Shown here: positions 56,230 to 64,000 of the stretch, piece after piece
Position numbering within the stretch: position 1 is the first letter of the stretch
Layout of the letters: the number at the start of each line of letters is the position of its first letter
Assembly (NCBI GenBank): GCA_034401795.1
Contig: CM067374.1
Span: 96,288,140 to 96,352,139, forward strand
From: Chaetoderma sp. LZ-2023a
Taxonomy: Eukaryota; Mollusca; Caudofoveata; Chaetodermatida; Chaetodermatidae
Length of the DNA: 64,000 nt
Direction: 5' to 3'
The notes under the pieces: model-generated
Seen by the model: only the letters and a program-made list of their open reading frames with translations
What the model was told of the DNA's origin: nothing
The model's database searches: none
Made by a program: the position numbers and the translations under genes

Positions 56230-56764
56230 GAGTGGTTTCCGGATGATAACTGTGTTAGCGTTTATCGGATCAGTTTGAAACTTCATAGGGTTGTTGGATT
56301 AGGTCTGGGGAAGACACCTTTCGAAATGGACAATGATCCAAATTCCAAGATGGCCACCAGTGATCTTGAAAATTGGTTTCCCGATGATAACTCTGTTACT
56401 GTTTATCGGATCACTTTGAAACTTCATAAGGTGATTGGATTCGTTCAGGGGAAGAAACTTATCGAAATTGACCATGATCCGAAATCCAAGATGACCGTCA
56501 CCCAAGTGCGGCCATTTTGAAAAGTGGTTCCTGGATGATAACGCCATTACCATTTATTGGATCGCTTTGAAACTTCATAGGATGGTTGGACTAGGGCTGG
56601 GGAAGAATCCCATCGAAATTGACGATGAACCGAAATTCAGCATGGCCGCCAGCCATTGTTTGCCATCTTGAAAATTGGTTTCCGGATGATAACTGTCACT
56701 GCTTATCGGATTGCTTTGAAACTTCATAGGGTTGTTGGATTAAGTCTGAGGAAGAAACCTATCG
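56230..56764 (+). repeat. tggtttccggatgataact array, ~147-bp period, four units
   Basis: Unit starts ggtttccggatgataactgt at about 56,232, 56,378, 56,525 and 56,677. Each has tttgaaacttcatagggttg, ggggaagaaac and (except the last) ccaagatggccacc. The last unit is cut at 56,764 by the duplication join. Repeated from 63,659. The 150-residue open frame across the first units is the array read through. Confidence 0.85.
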
Positions 56765-59700
56765 AAGTTTGTTCAAGGGAAGTTCGTACGTTAAAAAACG
56801 TGGCCACCATCAACCAATCAAAATTTAGCGTTTGTTGGTCATATTGGCTTTTTTGTATTTGATGTATTTTGATGGCGAAAATTGCTTTATATATGCTTAT
56901 CAGTGTGGCGAGTTCAAATATGCCACTTTCGAATAAATGGTTTGGCTGCCATCTTGGTTTGTTTTCCCGCCATGGGCTCCCATAGTAAAGCAATGGGCCC
57001 ATAGTAAAGCAATGGGGAATTCTTTAAACAACTTCTTCTCAAGAACCACTGGGCTGATTTCAATTATATTTTGGAGGAAGCATTCATAGGGCATAGAGAT
57101 CTACGTTTGTTCAAATGAACGCGATCGGCCAATTTGTCCGGCGGCCATCTTGGATTTAGGCCGATTTTAGGAAACGTCTTTAAAAATCTTCTCCGAAACG
57201 CCTTGGGGATTGATGCAAACCTCATGAAATATGATTTATGGCAAGGGAACTTGATTGGTCAAATGGTTCGGCGACATCTTGGTTGACCTAGTTGTAGTGA
57301 AAATGACTTATTTTCCAGAAGCGCTGAAGGGATCGGGCCGAAATTTGGCAGATATGATTAGGGCCTAAGGGCGATTAAAGTTTGTTCAAGAGAAGTTGAT
57401 CCGTCAAAAACCATGGCTGCCATGGGCCAATCAAAATATAGCATGTTTGGTGGCCGTAGTGTATTTTTTTATTTGATGGATTTTGAGGCCGAAATTGTTT
57501 TTATGTGTGCTTTTTTATCTCAAATTTGTAATTTTTGAAACTGTCGGATAAATGGTTTGCTGGCCATCTAGTGTAACATATGCAGTGACGACTGTCCATC
57601 GCCTGGCGTCTGTCAACTTTTCCTTTAAACAACTTCTCAAGAACCACTGGGCTGATTTTAATTATATTTGGCAGGAAGCATCCTTATTGTATAGGGATTC
57701 AAGTGTATGCAAACGGGGCCTGTCGGCCAAAATCCAAGATGGTCGTCTGCCAAATCGCTGATTTTGAGAAATGTCTTTGAAAATCTTCTCCAAGACCGCT
57801 CAGGGGATCGATTCAAAATTCATGGAATATCATCTAGGGGTGTAGCTGAACCAAGTTTGTTCAAGGGAACTTGATACTCCATATGGTCTGGCGGACATCT
57901 TGGATGACCTACTTTTCGCGAAAACGACCTCTCAAGAACCAGTGAATGGATCGGGCCCAAATTTGGGAAATATTATTAGCTCACCTGGCCTAAAAGGCCA
58001 AGTGAGCTTATGTTGTGGCGACCATCCGTTGTGTGTCCGTCGTCCATCCGTCAACTTTTCCTTTAAACGACTTCTTCTCAGGAACCTCTGGGCCAATTTC
58101 AATTATATTTGGCAGGACGCATCCTTAGGGCATAGGGATCCAAGTTTGTTCAAATGAAGCCAATCAGCCAATTAGGCCGGTAGCCATCTTGGATTTTGGC
58201 CGATTTTTAGAAACGTCTAAAAATCTTCTCCGAAACCGCTTGAGGGATTGAAGGAAACCTGAGGAAATATGATCTATGGCAATAGCTCAACCAAATTTGT
58301 TCAAGGGAACTTAATTGGTCAAATAATTTGGTGGCCATCTTTGTTGACCTAGTTTTAGCAAAAATAACTTCTCCAGAACCGCTGAAGGGATTAGGCCAAA
58401 ATTTGGCAGATATGATTAGGGACTAAGGGCCAGTAAAGTTTGTTCAAGAGAAGTTGATCCGTCAAAAAACATGCCCGCCATGAGCTAATCAAAATATAGC
58501 ATGTTTGGTGGCCATATGGGATTTTTTTATTTGATGGATTTTGAGGCCGAAATTGGGTTTATATAGGTTTTTGGGTATTCTGTTCGGAAATTTGCAATTT
58601 TCGAAACTGTCGGATAAACGGTTTGGTGGCCATCGTGGATCATTTTCCTGCCAAAAGCTCCCATACTAAAGCAATGGGAAATTAAAAATATCTTCTCGAG
58701 AACTGCTGGGCCAATTTCAATTATATTTGGCATGAAGCATCCTTAAGGCATAGCGATTCAAGTTTGTTCAAACGAACCCGATTGGCCAATTTGGCCGGCG
58801 ACCATCTTGGATTTTGGGCGATTTTTAGAAATGTCTTTAAAAATCTTCTTCTCCCAAATCATTTGAGGGATCGATTCAAATCTCACGAAATATGATCTAG
58901 GGTAGGCGCTGAATCAAGTTTGTTCAAGGGAACTTGATTGACGAAATGGTTGAGCAGCCATCTTGGATGACCTAATTTTCATAAAAATGACTTCCCCAGA
59001 ACCGCTGAAGCGATCAGGCCAAAATTTGTGATATATAATTAGCAACTAAGGGCGATTAAGATTTGTTCAAGAGAAGTTGATTCGTCGAAAAACATGGCCA
59101 CGGTGACCAATCAAAATATCGTGTGTTTGGCAGCCATATTGAATTTTTTTATTTGATGGATTTTGAGGCCAAAATTCGTTTTACCGTAATTTCTCGACTA
59201 AAGGCTGCCCTCGAATATAGGACGCTGTCCCAAATTTAACCAAAATCCGCCCAAAAAACTCTTATAATCAAGTATAAGACGCTGTTAAATTTAGAAAAAA
59301 ACATACCTTTAAAAAATCGAAAATTGGTATAAAAAATAGCCATCACTCAGCGCTTTGTTTAATGCATGATTAAAATTATCATGGTGCAAGAGAAATTATT
59401 AAATAGGACCGCCTAAATATCGTGTATCTTCAATAAAGATTGTTTATTACATCAAAATCAATCTAATTTTGGCATAAAATGTCTCCTTGAAAACATACAA
59501 ATCGCGTGATAGAAACAGATTGTAATGGCTCTTTTGCGTTTGGAGGCGCTGTGTGATCTTATGCTCTAACAGGAGTTGGTTATCTGGCTCTTTTGTGATT
59601 GGAGGCGCTGTGTAATCTTAAGCATTAACGGGAGTTGGTTCTAAAACGGGTATGGGAATATTCAGAAGGTCACTAGTTGTAATGACTCTTTTGCGTTTGG

Positions 59701-62700
59701 AGGCGCTGTGCGATCTTATGCGCTAACGGGAGTTGGTTATCTGGCTCTTTTGTGATTGGAGGCGCTGTGTAATCTTATGCGCTAACGGGAGTTGGTTATC
59801 AAACAGGTACGGGAACATTCAGTTCCTATTGCGCAACGATGATATATAGCAATTTCAGAGTCCAGAATATTTAGATCTGAGTACTCGCTCTAATTAGAAT
59901 AAAGATCTTTTGCGATTGGAGGCGAATCACGTGATTTATACACGTATCTTTTCTCGACGCCATTTTATGTCAAATTCTGGATTAATTTTGATGTAATAAG
60001 TGATATGTATTAAAGGATAAGCAATATTTAGGCGCCACAATTTAATAATTTCACTTCCGCTTGGTGTTCTTTTAGTATACATTAAACATAGTCGTCAGGC
60101 GGCGCGAATTGTCTAGGGTAACATTTACTTCAATTTCCGTGGTATAATCTGTGAATTTTAAAGAAAAATTTTGACCCAAAAATGAAATGTGGGGAAGGAA
60201 TGTTCTCGATTATAGGACGCACCCCCCTTTCTAGTAGATGTATTTTGACAAAAAAACTGCGTCCTTTAGTCGAATTTTTACGGTATATAGGTTTTTGGGT
60301 ATTCTGATCTCAAATTTGCAATTTTCGAAACTGTCGGATAAATGGTTTGGCAGCCATCTTGGATCATTTTCCTGCCAAACGCTCCCATACTAAAGCAATG
60401 GGAAATTTAAAATGTCTTCTCGAGAACTACTTGGCCGATTTGAATTATATTTGGCAGGAAGCATCCTTATGGCATAGAGATTTCATTTTGTTAAAACGAA
60501 GCCAATTTGGCCGGTGGCCATCTTTGATTTCGGCCGATTTTTAGAAATGTCTTGAAAAATCTCGTTCTCCGAAACGGCTTGGGGAATCGATTCAAAACTT
60601 ATGAAACCTCATCTAGTTTTCCTGAAAACGACTTCTCCAGAACCGCTGAATGGATCAGGCCAAAATTTGGGAGATATGATTAGGGACTAAGGGCCATTAA
60701 AGTTTGTTCAAGGGATGTTGCTCCGTCAAAAAACATGGCCGCCGTGGGCCAATCAAAATAGCATGTTTGGTGGCCATATTGGTTTTTTTTATTTGATGAA
60801 TTTTGAGGCCGAAATTGGTTTTATATAGGTTTTTGGGTATTCTGATCTCAAATTTGCAATTTTCGAAACTGTCGTATAAACGGTTTGGCGGCCATCTTGA
60901 ATCATTTTCCTGCCAAAAGCTCTCATACTAAAGCAATGGGAAATTTAAAATATCTTCTCAACAACTACTGGGCCGATTTCAATTATATATGGCATGAAGC
61001 ATCCTTAAGGCATAGAGATTCAAGTTTGCTCAAACAAACCCGATCGGCCAATTTGTCCGGCGACCATCTTGGATTTCGGCCGATTTTTAGAAATGTCTAA
61101 AAATCTCCTCCCAAACCATTTGAGGGATCGATTCAAAACTCACGAAATATGATCTAGGGTAAGCTCTGAATCAAGTTTGTTCAAGGGAACTTGATTGACC
61201 AAATGGTTCAACAGCAGGGTTGGCAAGTTTTGGACACTAGTGGTTTAAACCGCGGTTTAAACCGTCCGCCCAAAATAGGTTTTGGACACCTTAAATTGTC
61301 CAAAACTGTCCAAAACCTAAAATATTGGTATAAAAAATATTTTTCTGAAATGTAATTTTCTTAAAACAACTCTATAGCATTTAGACACATACAGGTACAT
61401 GTACATATTGATGGATGGTTATCTACATGTATTTTTGGGTACTTTATTGCTATATAATAATAATAATAATAATAATCTAAAAGGACACATATGATTTCAA
61501 TAAATTAGGAGTCTTATTTGCTTCTTTCTATAATCAATGGGTTAATTTTTTTCAACTTTTGTTTGTCTTAAATGTTTTAACTCTGTATATTTCGACCAGT
61601 TGTGTTAAACCCACAGAAACCCTATTTAATCAATAATGTAAACATATTAGACTACCTATGTACAGCTAGATGTTTATATTATTGAGAACTGTCTCTGTGT
61701 CTAAATCTATTTCTTGCAAAATGTTCATGGCCTATGGAAGAATCTTAAACTCATAGAGAAAATATAGTCTGCTAAGATGTTGTTTCAACAATTAACTGAT
61801 GACCCTTGCTCTCTAAGGCTATTTTAGAATGCACTACTCAGTACACACATTAGCTATGTTTACATAAGATCTTATGCAAATTTGGGATTAAGGCATTAAG
61901 CTGATAGAATATAAATTAGATTCTTCATGTTTTCATCTATCCTCAGTTAATGCAATAATAACTCATATAATAAATGGATTTGTTTAATATAGTGCATTTG
62001 ATGCAATCTCTGATTTCTTGTTATTTTTTAATAGGATTATGATGCATAAGAGTATGATGATATGTCCAACATAGTTTTGGACAATTTTGGACAGTTTTGG
62101 ACTGGTTTAAACCATTTAAGACAGGTTTTAGACAGGTTTTGGACAATGTCTGCTCAAAGTTAGTTTTGGACTGTCCAAAACCCAACCCTGTTCAACAGCC
62201 ACCTTGGATGACCTAGCTTTCACAAAAACGACTTCTTCCCTTGGACACCTGGTTACCTATAATCTTAGGAAGCGGCATGATAACATTGAGGGCTGACGGT
62301 CAAAGGTCAAGGTAGCTGTGACAAACAGGAGACAGACGAGACATTCAATTCCGCTGAATTCTTGTCTCTACAATACCTCACTGTAGAATGATAAATATAC
62401 AAAACTGTATTGAAAACATGGCTTAGACTCTTAAGTGACCACCTTTTCAACAAATTTTGGTGAGTTGTCTTTGGGTCCCAAAGAAGGCTACTGATTTTGG
62501 TGTAAAAAAATCAAGGTCATCTCAAAGGGCATGATAATGAGACTGCAAACTCTTGAAAGAATAAATGAATAATTTAAATAACTTAAATAATCACTATTAG
62601 TCATTTTTATTGTTCAATGAGATAACGATTAACCATTTAATCCTTAAAATTCCATGTCTTACTTTCAAAGCAAACTATATATGAAAGCTGTTGAATATTT

Positions 62701-64000
62701 TGAAACTAATCTGACTGGAACATGTTGCGGATCCCAGTCAAATTAGTAATTCCAAAATATTCAACAGAATTGTCATTTCTGGTCTGTAAGGTCTGTTAAA
62801 GAGTTTAACCCCTCTTGTATCAACTTAACACTTTTATGGTAAAGTTGGCCAAAACAGTCTCTGCAGTGGGCTTGAGGTATGTCCATTTGCAGACCAAGAG
62901 ATATACCCTGCATGCCATCCGACTGTGGTGGTGGTGTCGTCAGCGTTGCTGTCCAATTTGCGTTTAGCTCAACTTTTCTGATTATGTCTCAGGTTTGGTT
63001 AATCATACTGGACCTCAACTTGGGCACATGCTTCCTTATAAGGACATGACATCTAACAATGATCTTTAGGTCAACGGTCAAGGTCACTGTGACCCTGGTA
63101 AAAAAACCTTGTTTGGCTCAACTTAGCAGTTCATATCTCATGTTTGCTTAATACACATACTTCCTTATATGGAGAGGGAACGACTCATTGAACTTTGGAA
63201 TAAAAGGTCAATATTATTATAATATTGGTAAATAACTGGGGTTTTTTCAGCATTCTAGCATTTTGACTTTAGCTCAACTTAGTAGTTCATATCTCAGGTT
63301 TGGTTAATCATACAGGACCAAAACTTAAACACACGCTTCCTTATACGGAGAGAGAGCATGACACAATGTCTTTCGGCATCAGAAGGTCAAAGGTCATTGT
63401 GGTCTTGGCGAAAGACTTTCAACAGTAACGTTTTGTATTTAGCTCTATTCCACTGTTTATATCTCTTGTTTGTTTAATCATACTGGAGCCAAAGTTGGCC
63501 ACATGCTTCTTTATCATGAGTGAGAATGACACATGGCACCTTGGAGGCAAAATGCCAAAGGTCAAGGCCACTGTCTCCTTGCTAAAACCTAGGTTTTATA
63601 CCCTGCCAAAAAAATTGTTGGGCTATTATGTAATGGTGCGGTCCGGGCGGGTGGCAGAGTGGTTTCCGGATGATAACTGTGTTAGCGTTTATCGGATCAG
63701 TTTGAAACTTCATAGGGTTGTTGGATTAGGTCTGGGGAAGACACCTTTCGAAATGGACAATGATCCAAATTCCAAGATGGCCACCAGTGATCTTGAAAAT
63801 TGGTTTCCCGATGATAACTCTGTTACTGTTTATCGGATCACTTTGAAACTTCATAAGGTGATTGGATTCGTTCAGGGGAAGAAACTTATCGAAATTGACC
63901 ATGATCCGAAATCCAAGATGACCGTCACCCAAGTGCGGCCATTTTGAAAAGTGGTTCCTGGATGATAACGCCATTACCATTTATTGGATCGCTTTGAAAC
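56765..64000. repeat. 7,427-bp tandem duplication, copy 2 (cut by window end)
   Basis: 7,236 bp of the second copy are in the window; position 64,000 corresponds to 56,573, so 191 bp are still missing. Internal landmarks shifted by 7,427: foldback element 59,184-60,283, hAT element 61,215-62,190, family B hairpin 62,677-62,772, 147-bp array from 63,657. Whether a third copy follows cannot be seen. Confidence 0.95.

Larger units (their letters stand above)
49338..56764. repeat. 7,427-bp tandem duplication, copy 1
   Basis: The stretch from aagtttgttcaagggaag at 49,338 recurs head to tail from 56,765 with a constant offset of 7,427. Every block I compared, including the MITEs and short open frames, is the same in both copies. 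The base before the start differs (c at 49,337, g at 56,764), fixing the left border. Contents: intron array, foldback H, hAT element G, family B hairpin, two further tandem arrays. Confidence 0.95.

Noticed and set aside
56068-56520. 150-residue open frame (and its twin at 63,495-63,947)
   Set aside because: It runs across two kinds of tandem monomer and includes the repeated unit translated twice; the twin exists only because of the duplication.
49338-64000. CRISPR-like or satellite array of short regular spacers
   Set aside because: The regularity is a single 7.4-kb duplication plus long degenerate monomers; there are no short repeats with unique spacers, and the genome is eukaryotic.
43164-64000. 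Missing TBC-domain exons hidden in the last intron
   Set aside because: I looked for family motifs (such as the IxxDxxRT and YVQGMSD segments) in the open frames listed for this stretch and found none; the repeats account for nearly all of it.

Overview
This is eukaryotic, intron-rich, repeat-dominated DNA from an invertebrate, most likely a mollusc or other marine lophotrochozoan. The clues are a split host gene with GT-AG introns, Ty3/gypsy, CR1/Jockey, Penelope, DIRS, Tc1 and hAT elements side by side, many short acatgta words, and the 'agctcacctgg...aagtgagcttatg' and 'ggccatcttggat' intron repeats that I recall as common in bivalves and relatives. The clade is an inference, not a measurement. 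No prokaryotic gene, rRNA, free tRNA gene or CRISPR is seen.

Only one host gene is recognised: the 5' half of a TBC1D15/17-type Rab GTPase-activating protein on the + strand. Its six coding exons are 19,040-19,066, 20,492-20,587, 22,734-22,863, 33,414-33,639, 37,976-38,087 and 42,972-43,163. All splice phases agree and together they encode 261 residues, i.e. the N-terminal Rab-binding region up to just before the TBC catalytic domain. The TBC domain exons must lie beyond the window, so the last intron is longer than 20.8 kb.

Layout. 1-3,540: end of a decayed Ty3/gypsy element, a possible LTR and a tRNA-derived SINE. 3,566-3,832: CT microsatellite. 4,800-7,660: relic of a protein-primed family B DNA polymerase of Polinton type. 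7,900-10,500: trinucleotide arrays and decayed repeats. 10,800-16,440: minus-strand CR1/Jockey LINE split by a complete Tc1 transposon (12,098-13,738) that sits between two TA arrays. 16,440-19,039: unassigned DNA with a 103-bp tandem array, then the likely promoter region of the host gene. 19,040-43,163: host gene exons; the introns are packed with palindromic MITEs, hAT-like elements and, in intron 3, a nest in which a MITE was split by a Penelope element that was in turn split by a 6.8-kb DIRS element. 43,164-64,000: last intron, made of tandem repeat monomers, a second Penelope fragment, a 1.1-kb TA-flanked foldback element, a hAT element with a perfect 8-bp target duplication, and a 7,427-bp head-to-tail tandem duplication whose second copy runs off the window end with no difference that I could see.

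The window therefore shows a housekeeping membrane-traffic gene swollen by layers of transposons whose relative ages can be read from who interrupts whom. The points most worth a second look are the exact 7.4-kb duplication, members of one palindromic MITE family ending 32 and 21 bases before two splice acceptors, the DIRS element with readable inverted ends and internal complementary region, and the ~1.5-kb giant palindrome in intron 5.
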